Shown: positions 26,988 to 40,168, numbered from the stretch's first letter. The stretch: DNA of 64,000 nucleotides from Halochromatium sp. (GCA_010912705.1 POWB01000007.1:1-64000), one strand, 5' to 3'. The notes: generated by a model from the sequence alone, not told the origin. Program-made: numbers and translations.

Positions 26988-27359
26988 CTAAGAGAGATCG
27001 ACCGCATGCCGCTTTAAGTCACCGAGATCGCAGACTTCGAGTGCACGCTCATGGGTACTGCGTAGCGCCACCCGCGGCGCACAGCCCGCCTCTAGCGCCT
27101 CCTGCCAGCGCGCGGCACAGAGACACCAGCGATCGCCAGGCTTAAGCCCCGGAAAGCCGAATGCTGGCAGCGGCGTCATCAGGTCGTTTCCTCGTGCCTT
27201 GGAATACTCCAAGAATTCACGCGTGACTCGTGCGCAAACGGTATGCGAGCCGAGGTCTTCAGGCCCCGTCTCACAGTCACCGCTGCGCGTAAAGCCGGTC
27301 ATCGGCTCGGTCGAGCAGGTCTCCAGGGGCTCACCTAGCACATTACGAACGTCGGACAT
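26988..27359 (-). CDS. DUF2237 family protein
   Basis: A 123-aa cytosolic protein of the DUF2237 family. Visible hallmarks are NVLGEPLETCS, TGFTRSGDCETGPEDLGSH (in part), HTVCARVTREFLEYSKARGNDL and FGFPGLKPGDRWCLCAARW. The many conserved cysteines suggest metal or redox chemistry, but function is unknown. Some homologues are annotated as DUF2237 proteins linked to salt stress. Start ATG 27359. It precedes the L,D-transpeptidase by five bases. Confidence 0.9.
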   Translation of the reverse strand: MSDVRNVLGEPLETCSTEPMTGFTRSGDCETGPEDLGSHTVCARVTREFLEYSKARGNDLMTPLPAFGFPGLKPGDRWCLCAARWQEALEAGCAPRVALRSTHERALEVCDLGDLKRHAVDLS

Positions 27360-27600
27360 CGATGCTTACCTGTTTTCTGATCGCCGGACGAAACAAACCG
27401 GAAAGCCTTGCCTGCTTAGGCTCGCTGTAGCCGGACGTCTGAGGGAGTGGCCTTCACTGATCGCTGATATGACAGCCCTTGCCCGGAAGACAAGGCAGGG
27501 TGCAGAGGTGATGGCCAGCCGGCCTCAGCCCCCTAGCCGGCACGAGCCAGGCCAGCGATGGTAATATCCTGATCATTAGAGCAACAGGAGCATTTTAGCC

Positions 27601-28860
<1,260 letters not shown>

Positions 28861-28922
28861 AGGCTAGCTGAGGCATGGTGCCAGTTAGACAAGGTAGACG
28901 AGGCATCATGACTCCTTGTCTC

Positions 28923-28956
28923 GAAGCCACCTGGCTAACACTAGCCGGGCGGCTTC
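28923..28956. terminator. Bidirectional hairpin between icd and the cold-shock gene
   Basis: GAAGCC/GGCTTC outer arms enclose an inner TGGCTA/TAGCCG stem. It lies between two convergent genes, 60-80 bp from each stop. It has no clear T-tract on either strand, so efficiency is unsure. Confidence 0.4.
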
Positions 28957-29038
28957 AAGTGAGCCATGTCTCAATCTTGGTGAAATCGCGCGTGATGACT
29001 TGTTTGCGATTCCTCGCCTCGCAATTCCTCGCTCGCCG

Positions 29039-29248
29039 CTACTGCATCGCGCGCTGCACCGTCGCAGCATGCAGGCCCTTCGGCCCTTGCGACACCTCAA
29101 ACTGGACCTTCTGCCCCTCTTTCAGCGTCTTGTAGCCATCCATGTCGATCGACGAGAAGTGCACGAAGACATCTTCATCGCGACCATCAGGTTTGACGAA
29201 GCCATAGCCCTTGGCGTTGTTAAACCATTTGACGATACCTGTGATCAT
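29039..29248 (-). CDS. Cold-shock domain protein (CspA family)
   Basis: A 69-aa single-stranded nucleic-acid-binding protein with an OB fold that acts as an RNA chaperone. RNP1 is [10 protein letters not shown] and RNP2 is DVFVHFSSI. The start [11 protein letters not shown] has a GGAGGAG site nine bases upstream, so ATG 29248 is preferred over 29263. The roughly 100 bases upstream probably form the usual long cold-shock leader, but no cold box can be named with confidence. Confidence 0.95.
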   Translation of the reverse strand: MITGIVKWFNNAKGYGFVKPDGRDEDVFVHFSSIDMDGYKTLKEGQKVQFEVSQGPKGLHAATVQRAMQ

Positions 29249-29639
29249 CGGAAACTCCTCCACAACGTCATTCTTTCTTCGGTTGGTTTTCAGCTTGTTG
29301 TAGTCGGCGGGGCCGCCGCTGAACGGCCCAGCTCTCGATACACCCCGATAGCACAGATGAACGGGTGCTGCTGAGAAAGTATAGTTGTCTAGCCTACTTG
29401 GTCAATCTTGAGGCGACAAAGTGACCATCTGCACTCGGCTAGACAGTACCGGCGCAAGGCTGATGCGGCAACACTCCGGCAAAGAATCTGGCCGCCGAAG
29501 GCATAGACGTGACCACTGCAGGGCTGTATTTTTCATTCAATGACCCCTACTCAGGGTAAAGCGCAGGAAGCGTCTTGATCACCAACCTTGCGCCGCACGG
29601 GCAACTCCCGACGGCACAGACAACAGACTCATCAGGTCG
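29249..29639. other. Intergenic region between the cold-shock gene and clpS
   Basis: About 390 bp holding the cold-shock leader (right half of the minus-strand unit) and the clpS promoter region. No open frame that looks like a gene is present, and no repeat or hairpin worth naming was seen. Confidence 0.4.
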
Positions 29640-30020
29640 ATGCCGTACCGATTCACCGCAGACTCGCCCTTCCACGCCAACCGCAGCGCTCTGATTCGCT
29701 TGTCGAGCCAAGAGGATCAAGACCATGGCGCTGGACTCTCGGTCGAAGAGGCCAAGCCCGCACTCAAGCGCCCGCCGCTCTACAAGGTGTTGCTCGTCAA
29801 CGACGACTACACGCCGATGGAGTTCGTTGTGCATGTGCTCGAGACCTTCTTCACCATGTCGCCGGAAAAGGCGACCCAGGTCATGCTGCATGTGCACACG
29901 CGCGGCGTCGGTGTCTGCGGCGTCTTCACGCGCGACATCGCCGAGACCAAGGTCTCGCAAGTGAACGATTTTTCGCGCCAGAACCACCATCCGCTGCTGT
30001 GCACGATGGAGGAGGCATGA
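29640..30020 (+). CDS. clpS: ATP-dependent Clp protease adaptor ClpS
   Basis: ClpS binds N-terminal destabilising residues (Leu, Phe, Tyr, Trp) and hands the protein to ClpAP. The core, from about residue 40, is complete. [20 protein letters not shown] contains the Asn-Asp pair and Met of the N-degron pocket, followed by [18 protein letters not shown] with the conserved His region just before it. At 126 aa it is about 20 residues longer than E. coli ClpS; the first 35 residues are unlike family members, so a TTG start near 29700 is possible. It is 54 bp upstream of clpA. Confidence 0.95.
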   Translation: MPYRFTADSPFHANRSALIRLSSQEDQDHGAGLSVEEAKPALKRPPLYKVLLVNDDYTPMEFVVHVLETFFTMSPEKATQVMLHVHTRGVGVCGVFTRDIAETKVSQVNDFSRQNHHPLLCTMEEA

Positions 30021-30074
30021 AATGCGCCTTGAATACCATTCCGTCTATTCCGACAGGTCCCGGGGTCACAGTCC

Positions 30075-32339
30075 ATGTTGAGCAAAGAGCTTGAATTCAC
30101 GCTGAACCAGGCGTTCAAAGAGGCGCGGGCGAAGCGACACGAGTACATGACCGTTGAGCACCTGCTGCTCTGCCTGATCGACAACCCAGCCGCAGCCAAG
30201 GTGCTGCGCGCCTGCGCTGCCGATAATGACAAACTGCGCGGTGACGTCAGCACCTTTATCGAGGAGACGACACCACTAATCGCTGAGAACGATGAGCGCG
30301 AGACCCAGCCAACGCTCGGCTTCCAGCGCGTACTGCAGCGCGCCGTGTTCCATGTGCAGTCGGCCGGCAAGAAAGAGGTGACTGGCGCTAATGTCCTGGT
30401 GGCCTTGTTCAGCGAGCAGGACAGCCAGGCGGTTTACCTACTCAATCAGCAGGATGTCTCGCGACTGGATGTGGTCAACTACATCTCCCATGGCATTTCC
30501 AAGGTGCCCGGTGAGGATCAGGACGATGAGGTGCACGCCGAGCCGGATGAACCCCGCGGCGACGACAAAGAGGCACCGAGCGCCCTTGAGAACTTCGCCA
30601 CCAATCTTAACGAGATGGCCCGTCAAGGCCGCATCGATCCGCTGATCGGCCGCGCAGGCGAGGTCGAGCGCACCGCGCAGATCCTCTGCCGACGGCGCAA
30701 GAACAACCCGCTGCTGGTCGGTGAGGCCGGTGTCGGCAAGACCGCCATTGCCGAAGGCCTAGCGAAGAAGATCGTCGATGGCGAGGTACCCGAGATCCTC
30801 AACGACGCGGTGATCTACGCCCTCGACCTCGGCTCGCTGGTGGCCGGCACCAAGTACCGCGGCGACTTCGAAAAGCGCCTGAAAGCGGTGCTCGCCGAGC
30901 TGAAGCGCAAGCCACACGCCATCCTATTCATCGACGAGATCCACACCATCATCGGCGCTGGCGCCGCCTCCGGTGGCGTGATGGACGCCTCCAACCTGAT
31001 CAAACCGGTACTCGCCTCGGGTGATCTGCGCTGCATTGGCTCCACGACCTATCAGGAGTATCGCGGCATCTTCGAGAAGGATCGCGCACTAGCGCGGCGG
31101 TTCCAGAAGATCGATGTCAACGAGCCATCGGTCGAAGAGACCATCGAGATCCTCAAGGGCCTCAAGAGCCGCTTCGAGGAGCATCATCAGGTCAGCTACA
31201 CGGCGCCGGCATTACGGGCCGCCGCTGAGCTCTCGGCCAAGTACATCAACGACCGCCATCTGCCGGATAAGGCCATCGATGTGATCGACGAGGCCGGCGC
31301 CAACGTGCAGCTACGTCCCGCGGCCAAGCGCAAGAAGCGCATCGATGTGACCGATGTCGAGACCATCGTCGCCAAGATCGCACGCATCCCGACGCGCAAG
31401 GTGTCCAGCTCGGATACCGAGTCGCTGCGCCATCTCGATCGCGACCTGAAGATGGTGGTCTACGGTCAGGAAGAGGCCATCGACGCCCTCACTTCAGCGA
31501 TCCGAATGAATCGCTCCGGCCTCGGCACCGAAGACAAGCCGATCGGCTCCTTCCTGTTTACCGGCCCCACCGGCGTCGGCAAGACCGAGGTCACGCGCCA
31601 ACTGGCACGCATCATGGGCCTCGAGCTGATCCGCTTCGATATGTCCGAGTACATGGAGCGGCATACCGTCTCAAGGCTGATTGGTGCCCCGCCCGGTTAT
31701 GTTGGCTTTGATCAGGGCGGCCTACTGACCGAAGAGATCACCAAGCATCCACATTCGGTGTTGCTGCTCGATGAGATCGAAAAGGCCCATCCCGACGTCT
31801 TCAATCTGCTGCTGCAGGTGATGGACCATGGCAGCCTGACCGACAACAACGGTCGCAAGGCGGATTTCCGCAACGTGGTGCTGGTGATGACCACCAATGC
31901 CGGCGCCGAGGAGACCAGCCGCCGCTCGATTGGCTTTACCGAACAGGATCACGCCACCGACGGCATGGAGGCGCTGAAGAAATACTTCACGCCCGAGTTC
32001 CGCAATCGGCTCGACGCCACCGTGCAATTCGGCGCCCTCGACGCCAAGACCATCGGCAGCGTCGTCGATAAGTTCCTGTTCGAGCTCGAGGCACAGCTGG
32101 CGGAGAAGAAGGTCGCCCTGCTGGTTGAGCCAGAAGCCCGCGCCTGGCTGGCCGAGAAGGGTTACGACCCGAAGATGGGTGCCCGTCCGATGGCGCGTGT
32201 GATCAAGGACCACATCAAGAAGCCGCTCGCGAACGAACTACTGTTTGGCGAACTCAGTGGTGGTGGAACCGTGGTGGTGCGTCTCGGTGAGGACGACGAG
32301 CTGACCTTCAGCTTCGAGACCGAGAAGACGGCCGCTTGA
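30075..32339 (+). CDS. clpA: ATP-dependent Clp protease ATP-binding subunit ClpA
   Basis: A hexameric AAA+ unfoldase that feeds substrates into ClpP (encoded elsewhere). At 754 aa it matches E. coli ClpA (758). The N-domain (1-145) binds ClpS. AAA module 1 has GEAGVGKT (about 221) and [13 protein letters not shown]. Module 2 has GPTGVGKTE (about 497) and [13 protein letters not shown]. The C-terminal small domain includes the [11 protein letters not shown] sensor-2 region. A short acidic linker occupies 150-165. It is paired with clpS as in most gammaproteobacteria. Confidence 0.97.
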   Translation: MLSKELEFTLNQAFKEARAKRHEYMTVEHLLLCLIDNPAAAKVLRACAADNDKLRGDVSTFIEETTPLIAENDERETQPTLGFQRVLQRAVFHVQSAGKKEVTGANVLVALFSEQDSQAVYLLNQQDVSRLDVVNYISHGISKVPGEDQDDEVHAEPDEPRGDDKEAPSALENFATNLNEMARQGRIDPLIGRAGEVERTAQILCRRRKNNPLLVGEAGVGKTAIAEGLAKKIVDGEVPEILNDAVIYALDLGSLVAGTKYRGDFEKRLKAVLAELKRKPHAILFIDEIHTIIGAGAASGGVMDASNLIKPVLASGDLRCIGSTTYQEYRGIFEKDRALARRFQKIDVNEPSVEETIEILKGLKSRFEEHHQVSYTAPALRAAAELSAKYINDRHLPDKAIDVIDEAGANVQLRPAAKRKKRIDVTDVETIVAKIARIPTRKVSSSDTESLRHLDRDLKMVVYGQEEAIDALTSAIRMNRSGLGTEDKPIGSFLFTGPTGVGKTEVTRQLARIMGLELIRFDMSEYMERHTVSRLIGAPPGYVGFDQGGLLTEEITKHPHSVLLLDEIEKAHPDVFNLLLQVMDHGSLTDNNGRKADFRNVVLVMTTNAGAEETSRRSIGFTEQDHATDGMEALKKYFTPEFRNRLDATVQFGALDAKTIGSVVDKFLFELEAQLAEKKVALLVEPEARAWLAEKGYDPKMGARPMARVIKDHIKKPLANELLFGELSGGGTVVVRLGEDDELTFSFETEKTAA

Positions 32340-32478
32340 GCGAGGCCAAGGCCCAACGCAAGGTTCCCATCAATTTTAGCGCCAGCGTCTAAGCATGAGC
32401 CAGGAATCAAGGATGATCCGCTCGCTCAAGGCTGGACAGGGAGAGGATGCTTGCCACGGTTGACCGGGCGAAGCAAGC

Positions 32479-32697
32479 TTAGCGAACGCGGTAGGTGATA
32501 CGACCCTTGGTCAGGTCATAAGGGGTCAACTCCACCGTCACCTTATCGCCGGTGAGGATGCGGATGTAATGCTTGCGCATCTTGCCGGAGATATGCGCGG
32601 TGACCGTATGACCGTTCTCGAGCTCAACTCGAAATACGGTATTTGGCAGGGTCTCGGTGACCACGCCTTCCATCTGGATTACGTCTTCTTTTGCCAT
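32479..32697 (-). CDS. infA: Translation initiation factor IF-1
   Basis: A 72-aa S1/OB-fold protein that binds the ribosomal A site during initiation. The sequence is typical throughout: [19 protein letters not shown], then [29 protein letters not shown]. The length is exactly the family norm. It lies between convergent clpA and the bpt/aat pair, the standard gammaproteobacterial neighbourhood. Start ATG 32697. Confidence 0.97.
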   Translation of the reverse strand: MAKEDVIQMEGVVTETLPNTVFRVELENGHTVTAHISGKMRKHYIRILTGDKVTVELTPYDLTKGRITYRVR

Positions 32698-32832
32698 GTA
32701 TCTGAAATCTATGTCGTGATAGCGCCTGCGGACTGAAGATCAGCCAAGGGCGACCTGCCCTCGCGAATCGCCGCCGTAAAACCGCGCGAGTATATCACAG
32801 GCCAGCCTGATCCTTGAGATCGGGAAATGTCC

Positions 32833-33588
32833 TCAAGCGGCGAAACGGATCGGCTCACCGCGCTCGAAACGCTGCCACTGTTGTCCATCCCAGGCCTCGA
32901 TGGGCCGAAAGCGATCCTTGTAGACCATCTTTGGGCTCTCTTCGATCCAGTAGCCCAAATAGAGATAGCTCAGGCCCAGCCGCGCTGCCTCGCGCGCCTG
33001 CGTCAGCACCGCATAAGTGCCGGGTGCGCGGGCCGCCAGGTCAGGGTCGAAGAAGGTGTAGAGTGCGGACAGGCCGTCAGGGAAGATATCAGTGACCGCC
33101 ACCGACATCAACCGCTCGTCCAAGTAGGCCTCGATGAACCAGGTCTGCCCACCCCAGGGGCTGAGCAGAAAGCGCATATAGGTCTCGACCGAGACCTCGT
33201 CAGCCATGTCGCCATCGCCATGTCGCGCCAGCACGTAGCGCTCATAGAGTTGGTAATGCGCCGGCCTCAATTGTGCCGGCTTGAAGGCGATGCGCACATC
33301 GGCGTCGTTCAAGGCGGCATTGCGGCGCTGCGAGCGGTCCCACAGCAGCTCAGCGGCCGGCACCCGCACCGGGATACAACGCTGACAGCCGCGACAGGCC
33401 GGCCGATAGAAGTGCATGCCGCTGCGCCGAAAGCCGATCTGTTGCAGCCACTGCGCACGCTCCCGATCGATGCGTGCCATGGGGTCAACAAAGAGGGTTC
33501 GCGCGCGCAGGCCGTCGACGTAGGAGCAATCGTGCTCGCCGGTCAAATAGAGCTGCAAATGGCCCGGAATGGTCCGATTCGCGGTCAT
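32833..33588 (-). CDS. bpt: Aspartate/glutamate leucyltransferase (Bpt)
   Basis: Bpt transfers leucine from Leu-tRNA to proteins with N-terminal Asp or Glu, making them ClpS substrates. 251 aa from ATG 33588, which fits the family N-terminus better than the in-frame ATG at 33690. Conserved features are LQLYLTGEHDCSYVDGLRA, YRPACRGCQRCIPVRVP (Cys cluster), the SVAVTDIFPDGLSALYTFFDP core and LYLGYWIEESPKMVYK. It starts 34 bases after aat ends, in the same direction, forming a two-gene N-degron operon. Confidence 0.94.
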   Translation of the reverse strand: MTANRTIPGHLQLYLTGEHDCSYVDGLRARTLFVDPMARIDRERAQWLQQIGFRRSGMHFYRPACRGCQRCIPVRVPAAELLWDRSQRRNAALNDADVRIAFKPAQLRPAHYQLYERYVLARHGDGDMADEVSVETYMRFLLSPWGGQTWFIEAYLDERLMSVAVTDIFPDGLSALYTFFDPDLAARAPGTYAVLTQAREAARLGLSYLYLGYWIEESPKMVYKDRFRPIEAWDGQQWQRFERGEPIRFAA

Positions 33589-33622
33589 CGCCAATACTTG
33601 CTCCCTGGAGCTTTCGCGGCTG

Positions 33623-34378
33623 TCAGTCTGAACGAATGAGCGCGTCTGAGCAACGTTCGGGGCAACCCGGATAATGGTAGCGACCATCATCCCAGGTACC
33701 GACCGACGACGGCCGATCGCGAAGCGCCTGCAGCCGGGCTAGGAACTGCGCTCGTGGCACCAGCTCTGCCCCCATGCGTTGAAGATGCCCGGTCAGAACC
33801 TGACAATCGACCAGCTCAACGCCGCGACCAATCAAGTGCTCACACAGATGCACTAGGGCCACCTTTGAAGCATTGTCGACCCGACTGAACATCGACTCAC
33901 CAAAGAAGGCGCCACCGATGGCCACCCCATAGAGCCCGCCGACCAGCTGCTCCTCTTGCCAGACCTCGATGGAATGGGCGATGCCATGCACATGCAGCCC
34001 GCAGTAGGCGCTGATCATCTCCGGCAAGAGCCAAGTCCCCTGACTGCCAGTGCGCGGGCCAGCGCAGGCCCGAATGACCGCCAGAAAGTCACGATCCATG
34101 GTCACCGCGAACGCACGCCGGCGTAGCAGCTTGCGCAAGCTGCGCGAGCAATGCAGTTGGCTCGGGATCAGCACCGTCCGCGGGTCGGGCGACCACCAGA
34201 GGATCGGGTCGCCTTCGCTGTACCAGGGGAAGATCCCATGCCGATAGGCATTGATCAGACGCCCACTGCTGAGATCACCGCCCACCGCCAGCAGACCATC
34301 TGGATCACGCATGGCCTCAGCGGGATCGGGGAAGGACCCGCTCGGATCATTCGGTGCTAGGAGATAGGGCATCAACAT
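33623..34378 (-). CDS. aat: Leucyl/phenylalanyl-tRNA--protein transferase
   Basis: Aat adds Leu or Phe to proteins with N-terminal Arg or Lys, creating N-degrons for ClpS/ClpAP. ATG 34378 gives 251 aa beginning MLMPYLLAPNDPSGSFPDP. An in-frame ATG at 34420 arises from a 17-bp duplication and is unlikely. Signature elements are GLLAVGGDLSSGRLINAY, the GIFPWYSEGDPILWWSPDPR block (in part), VHGIAHSIEVW and GGLYGVAIGGAFFGESMFS (in part). It is cotranscribed with bpt downstream. Confidence 0.95.
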   Translation of the reverse strand: MLMPYLLAPNDPSGSFPDPAEAMRDPDGLLAVGGDLSSGRLINAYRHGIFPWYSEGDPILWWSPDPRTVLIPSQLHCSRSLRKLLRRRAFAVTMDRDFLAVIRACAGPRTGSQGTWLLPEMISAYCGLHVHGIAHSIEVWQEEQLVGGLYGVAIGGAFFGESMFSRVDNASKVALVHLCEHLIGRGVELVDCQVLTGHLQRMGAELVPRAQFLARLQALRDRPSSVGTWDDGRYHYPGCPERCSDALIRSD

Positions 34379-34406
34379 GGCTGACCCGAGCCGTGATTGC
34401 TCACTC

Positions 34407-34440
34407 AGCTCTTTAATCAATCCAGCTCTTTAATCAATCC
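34407..34440. repeat. 17-bp tandem duplication at the GNAT/aat junction
   Basis: AGCTCTTTAATCAATCC occurs twice head to tail (34407-34423 and 34424-34440). The second copy contains the stop of the FemAB-like gene. A recent slippage product with no evident function. Confidence 0.9.
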
Positions 34441-35579
34441 AGATCGCGCCGGTACGGGCTGCGCTCGCTCATCTCAGCGATATAGTCCTCAACCGCTTCG
34501 ACCTCCTGTTCGAGAAAGGCGCCGATCGGTTTGCGGAATCCGGGCTCGGCGATCCAATGCGCAGACCAGGTGCGGGTGGGCAAGAAGCCGCGTGCAACCT
34601 TATGCTCACCCTGGGCGCCAGGCTCAAACGCACTCAGCCCCAAGGCAATACAGTGTTCGAGGCCCTGATAGTAGCAAGCCTCGAAGTGGAGGCTATGGAA
34701 CGCTTTGGAACAGCCCCAATGACGCCCATACAGGGTGCGCGCGCCAACCAAGCAGAAGGCGGCAGCGACGATCTCGCCGGCATGCTCGGCCAGCACCAGC
34801 AGTGTGTTATCCCCCATGCGCTCACCCAGCTCGCGAAAGAAGGGTAACGATAGGGTCGGAATGCCGCCGCGTTTATCGAAGGTATCCTCATAGAGTTGAT
34901 GAAAGATTGCCCACTCCTCGGCGCTCGCCTCGCTGCCTGACAGACGACGGATGTTGACCCCGGCCTCTGCTACCCGACGTCGCTCGCGCTTGATCTTCTT
35001 GCGCTTCTCGGCGCTGAAGCTCGCCAGCAAGGCATCGAAATCCGCATAGCCAGGATTCTGCCAGTGGAACTGGCAGCCGAGCCGCGGCATCAGCCCCTCG
35101 GCGCGCATCCAGTCGGTCTCTTCGTCACTGCTGAAAAGCCAGTGGATTCCGGAAACGCCGGTCTGCTTGGCGACCTCGATCGAGCCCCTGACCAGGGCCG
35201 CGGCCAGCTCGGCCCGATTCGGTGCATCCCCGGTCAGCACCCGCTGCCCGGTGGCAGGGGTATAGGGGGAGGCAATCACCAGCTTGGGATAGTACTCGAG
35301 TCCCGCGCGCCGATAGGCATCGGCCCAGGCCCAGTCGAAGACGAACTCGCCGTAGGAATTGAACTTCAGGTAGCAGGGCGCGGCCGCAACCAGCTGATCG
35401 GCCTGATCGTAGAGGCCTAGGTGGCGAGGCAGCCAGCCAAAGCGCTCGCCAACACAGCCGTGGCGTTCCATCGCCGCCAAGAACTCAAAACGCAGATGTG
35501 GCAGGTCGTCACCAGCGAGCCGATTCCAGTCGGCAGCAGTGAACTGATCGATCGCTGAGTGAACGCGGAGCTGATACAT
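34434..35579 (-). CDS. FemAB-like (DUF482) GNAT-fold protein
   Basis: A 381-aa cytosolic protein of the FemAB-like family (PF04339), tandem GNAT folds related to peptidoglycan-bridge aminoacyltransferases. Recognisable are LRFEFLAAMERHGCVG, YLKFNSYGEFVFDWAWADAY (in part), the KRKKIKRERR basic helix, and YGRHWGCSKAFHSLHFEACYYQG (in part) with EPGAQGEHKVARGF near the end. The substrate is not established. Start ATG 35579. It lies between aat and a small membrane protein on the same strand, possibly one operon with trxB at its head. Confidence 0.88.
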   Translation of the reverse strand: MYQLRVHSAIDQFTAADWNRLAGDDLPHLRFEFLAAMERHGCVGERFGWLPRHLGLYDQADQLVAAAPCYLKFNSYGEFVFDWAWADAYRRAGLEYYPKLVIASPYTPATGQRVLTGDAPNRAELAAALVRGSIEVAKQTGVSGIHWLFSSDEETDWMRAEGLMPRLGCQFHWQNPGYADFDALLASFSAEKRKKIKRERRRVAEAGVNIRRLSGSEASAEEWAIFHQLYEDTFDKRGGIPTLSLPFFRELGERMGDNTLLVLAEHAGEIVAAAFCLVGARTLYGRHWGCSKAFHSLHFEACYYQGLEHCIALGLSAFEPGAQGEHKVARGFLPTRTWSAHWIAEPGFRKPIGAFLEQEVEAVEDYIAEMSERSPYRRDLD

Positions 35580-35585
35580 CGCCCC

Positions 35586-35912
35586 TTAGAGTGGCCACCA
35601 TCGGATCAGTTGCAAGAGGAAGGCCAGCGCAGCCAGTGCACAACCGACCGTCATCAGCAGATGACGGCCAGTCCAGCCTTGGTGCCGGCCATGTTGAAAC
35701 CCAAGCACAACAGCGACCAGACAGAGGATCAAGCCGAACTCGCTGATCATCAGCAGCGTCAGCAAGGGTAACAGCGGCCCCGACTCGGCCTCGCCTGCTG
35801 GGCTACTGCCCCCGATCCAGAGTGCCCCCAACAAGGGGACTGCCAGGGTCAGTGCAATGGCTGGGAACTGCTGCCGCTTCATCAGCCGCTTACCCCATGC
35901 TGTGAGCGACAT
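35586..35912 (-). CDS. Small three-helix membrane protein
   Basis: About 108 aa, with three hydrophobic segments: IALTLAVPLLGALWIGG, LLTLLMISEFGLILCLVAVVLGF (in part) and LLMTVGCALAALAFLLQLI. It has a short acidic loop after the first and an arginine- and histidine-rich loop after the second. I do not recognise a family. The start is uncertain: ATG 35912 follows the trxB stop by ten bases; ATG 35882 has a GGGGT site. The position between trxB and the FemAB-like gene suggests co-transcription. Confidence 0.65.
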   Translation of the reverse strand: MSLTAWGKRLMKRQQFPAIALTLAVPLLGALWIGGSSPAGEAESGPLLPLLTLLMISEFGLILCLVAVVLGFQHGRHQGWTGRHLLMTVGCALAALAFLLQLIRWWPL

Positions 35913-35922
35913 GAGCGCATGC

Positions 35923-36903
<981 letters not shown>

Positions 36904-37049
36904 TCAAACCGAGGATGGTACGCAGGCACCCGAGTCCGGTAAAGCAGCGCAACCTGATCAAACGACCGAGACCGGCCATCCTCATATAATAGAAACACGA
37001 CGAAGTTCCCCATCTAAGGCTATAATCCGCCAAACGTTAGGAGGATCAC

Positions 37050-39986
37050 GTGGAACAAGCGACTCGACTCGGACACCCTCGTCTCGGTGACTATCTAGAG
37101 CGCGCCTGGCGCGAAGGTGCACTCTGGATCGTCGTCATCATCTCAGTCTATCTGGTGCTGGCACTCGCCACCTATTCACCAGACGACCCCGGCTGGTCCT
37201 TCGCCGGTGAGCCGACCTCCGTCACCAACGCGGGCGGCCGGTTTGGCGCCTGGTTTGCCGACCTGTCACTGTTCTTGTTTGGCGCCTTCGCCTACCTGAT
37301 CCCGGTCGGGCTGGCCGCAAGCGCCTTCTTGATCTTTCGCGAGCGCGAGCCGGAGCCTGAGACCAAGCTCTACTGGCTGGCGTTACGCTGGAGCGGCCTG
37401 CTCGTCACGCTCTGCGCTGGCGCGGGACTCGCCAGCCTGCAGCTTGGTGGCCAGATCGGCGACCTCCCGAATGGGATCGGCGGCGGCCTCGGCCAGCTCG
37501 TCGCCGGCATCGCCAGCGGCACCTTTGGTCCTGGCGGCGGCTCACTGGCGCTGCTTGGACTGCTGCTGATGGGCCTCTCGCTGTTTACCGGACTCTCGCC
37601 GCTGCTCATCGTCGATGGCATCGGCGACCTGACCCTGATGATACTGCGGTTCCCCGCCAAGCTCTATCGCCTTGTGCATGCCGGCATTGCCGAGCGCCGG
37701 CAGTATCAGGATTGGGAGCCTGAGTGGGATGGCGATCTCGAACAAGACGAGTTCGAGCAGGACGAGCTCGACGATGAGGCCGATGAGAATGCGCTGGACC
37801 TCGCGGCAGAAGCGACCGAGCAGCGACCTAGCAGCGCGAGCCGTTACGACGAGGTCGGCCTTCCCGAGGCGACGAATCCCCGACAGACCACCAAGAATGC
37901 GATTCAGCATCTAGCAACAGGCGCGGGCCGCGAAACCCGATCGACCGTCGGATCAGCCACAGGAGCGACAATCGGCTCAACGCCAGGTCAGGCCATCGAG
38001 CCAACCCTCCAGATCAGGATCGGCGCTGGCTTTGATCCCGCGTCAACGTTCGATCAAGCAGCGGCGAGCGCTCGAGCAAGCGGCCTCGCATCAGCCTCAG
38101 GTGCCGAGCGCGCATCCGAGCGCGCATCAACGAAGGGCGCCAATCTAAACGCCGCGTCGATCGCAGACACAGATGCTGACACCGCCGAACTGTCGCCGCC
38201 GCCGATGCACCATCAGGTGCCGGCGCCGGAGCCAGAGCTAGACATGGCGGGCGCGATGAGCCGATGGTCTACCGAGCCAGACCAACCGACCCCAGCCGGG
38301 GCCTCCAGCGCAACCCTGCCACCGAGCCGCCCGATCACGCCCGTGGCGCCACCACCCCCGATCGTCGAGCCGGCCTGGGCTGATGCAACGGCATCTGCTC
38401 AAGCCCCCACAGCGCAAGCTATGACAACGCAGCAGCCAGCGAGCGGATCAACCAGGCCCCGCGGCGACTTCAGCCAACGCCCGCCGCTCGACCTCCTCGA
38501 TCCACCCCGGCGCAGCGGCAATGCCGCCACGCCGGAGCAGATCGAGACCATGTCGCACGAACTCGAGGCGCGATTGGCTGAGTTTGGCGTCGTCGCCGAG
38601 GTGGTCGAGGTGCATCCCGGCCCGGTCGTCGCCCTCTTCGAGCTTGAGCTCGCCCCAGGTGTCAAAGTCAGCAAGATCACCGGCCTGAGCAAGGACATCG
38701 CGCGCGCCCTGTCGAAGATTAGCGTGCGTGTGGTCGAGGTCATCCCCGGCAAGTCAGTGATCGGCATCGAGGTGCCAAACGATCAACGCGAGATGGTCAC
38801 CCTGAGTGAGATCATCGGCTCGCGCGCCTATCACGAGGCCAAGTCGCCGCTGACCATCAGTATGGGCACCAATATCTCTGGCGAGCCAGTGGTCGCTGAC
38901 TTAGGCCGGATGCCGCATGCGCTGATCGCCGGCACCACCGGCTCCGGTAAATCGGTTGCCATCAACGCCATGATCCTGAGCCTGGTCTACAAGGCCGGAC
39001 CGGATGATGTGCGCCTGATCATGGTCGACCCGAAGATGCTCGAGCTCTCGGTCTACGAGGGCATTCCGCATCTGCTGACGCCGGTGGTCACCGACATGAA
39101 GGAGGCTGCCAACGCGCTGCGCTGGTGTGTCGGCGAGATGGAGCGCCGCTACAAGCTGATGGCCGCGCTTGGCGTGCGCAATATCGCCGGCTACAACCGC
39201 AAGGTGCTCGATGCCATCGCCGCCGGCGAGCCGATCTCGGACCCGACCTATGCGCCGCTAGTCAACGCCGCCATCGCCCAGGGTTTCGAGCCGCCCGAGG
39301 TACCCACGCTCGAGAAACTGCCGAACATCGTCGTCATCATCGACGAGCTCGCCGACATGATGATGGTGGTCGGCAAGAAGGTCGAAGAGCTGATCGCCCG
39401 CTTGGCGCAGAAGGCCCGTGCCTCGGGCATCCATCTGCTACTGGCGACCCAGCGCCCGTCGGTCGATGTGCTCACCGGCCTGATCAAGGCCAACATCCCG
39501 ACCCGGATGGCGTTCAAGGTCTCGGCCCGCGTCGACTCGCGTACCGTGCTTGATCAGATGGGTGCTGAGCACCTGCTGGGCCATGGCGATATGCTCTATC
39601 TACCGCCCGGCGGTAGCATCTCGCAGCGCGTCCACGGCGCCTTTGTTGACGACCATGAGGTCCATAAGGTTGTCGACTTCCTCAAGCAACAGGGCAAGCC
39701 TGACTACATCGAGAATATCCTGCAGGAGCCGTCCGACCATCTACCCGGCATCGATCCGGAACCCAAAGGCGGTGGCGATGTCGAGGATCAAGACCCACTG
39801 TTCGACGAGGCGGTGCAGATCGTCGTCGAGAGTCGCCGCGCCTCGATCTCCGGCGTGCAGCGGCGGCTGAAGATCGGCTACAACCGCGCCGCGCGTATGA
39901 TCGAGGAGATGGAACGCATCGGCGTCGTCGGCCCCGCCGAGACCAACGGTAACCGCGAAGTGCTCGCGCCCCCACCAGAAGATTGA
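37050..39986 (+). CDS. ftsK: DNA translocase FtsK
   Basis: A septum-anchored DNA pump that clears the chromosome terminus and activates XerCD at dif. The GTG start at 37050 has a perfect AGGAGG site. At 978 aa it has four membrane segments in the first 190 residues and a variable acidic then Ala/Ser/Pro-rich linker (about 220-490). The motor domain carries [12 protein letters not shown] (about 627), [15 protein letters not shown] and [16 protein letters not shown] winged-helix gamma domain (about 905-970, [19 protein letters not shown]) recognises KOPS sites. The linker is shorter than in E. coli (1329 aa). lolA follows. Confidence 0.97.
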   Translation: MEQATRLGHPRLGDYLERAWREGALWIVVIISVYLVLALATYSPDDPGWSFAGEPTSVTNAGGRFGAWFADLSLFLFGAFAYLIPVGLAASAFLIFREREPEPETKLYWLALRWSGLLVTLCAGAGLASLQLGGQIGDLPNGIGGGLGQLVAGIASGTFGPGGGSLALLGLLLMGLSLFTGLSPLLIVDGIGDLTLMILRFPAKLYRLVHAGIAERRQYQDWEPEWDGDLEQDEFEQDELDDEADENALDLAAEATEQRPSSASRYDEVGLPEATNPRQTTKNAIQHLATGAGRETRSTVGSATGATIGSTPGQAIEPTLQIRIGAGFDPASTFDQAAASARASGLASASGAERASERASTKGANLNAASIADTDADTAELSPPPMHHQVPAPEPELDMAGAMSRWSTEPDQPTPAGASSATLPPSRPITPVAPPPPIVEPAWADATASAQAPTAQAMTTQQPASGSTRPRGDFSQRPPLDLLDPPRRSGNAATPEQIETMSHELEARLAEFGVVAEVVEVHPGPVVALFELELAPGVKVSKITGLSKDIARALSKISVRVVEVIPGKSVIGIEVPNDQREMVTLSEIIGSRAYHEAKSPLTISMGTNISGEPVVADLGRMPHALIAGTTGSGKSVAINAMILSLVYKAGPDDVRLIMVDPKMLELSVYEGIPHLLTPVVTDMKEAANALRWCVGEMERRYKLMAALGVRNIAGYNRKVLDAIAAGEPISDPTYAPLVNAAIAQGFEPPEVPTLEKLPNIVVIIDELADMMMVVGKKVEELIARLAQKARASGIHLLLATQRPSVDVLTGLIKANIPTRMAFKVSARVDSRTVLDQMGAEHLLGHGDMLYLPPGGSISQRVHGAFVDDHEVHKVVDFLKQQGKPDYIENILQEPSDHLPGIDPEPKGGGDVEDQDPLFDEAVQIVVESRRASISGVQRRLKIGYNRAARMIEEMERIGVVGPAETNGNREVLAPPPED

Positions 39987-40168
39987 ATCGCGTGATCGCT
40001 AGCGATCGAATCGACCGCTCTAACCAGTCTTAAGGCTCCAACATGGCTCTCACAATCCTTCGTCAGCGGCCCCTCCTGCCCCAGCAGACGTCCCGCTGCG
40101 GTGCCAGTCCAGCCGCTCCCCGCTGCAGCAGGCACCAGCACAATGGCTATTCGCTAACGTCACCCTCG

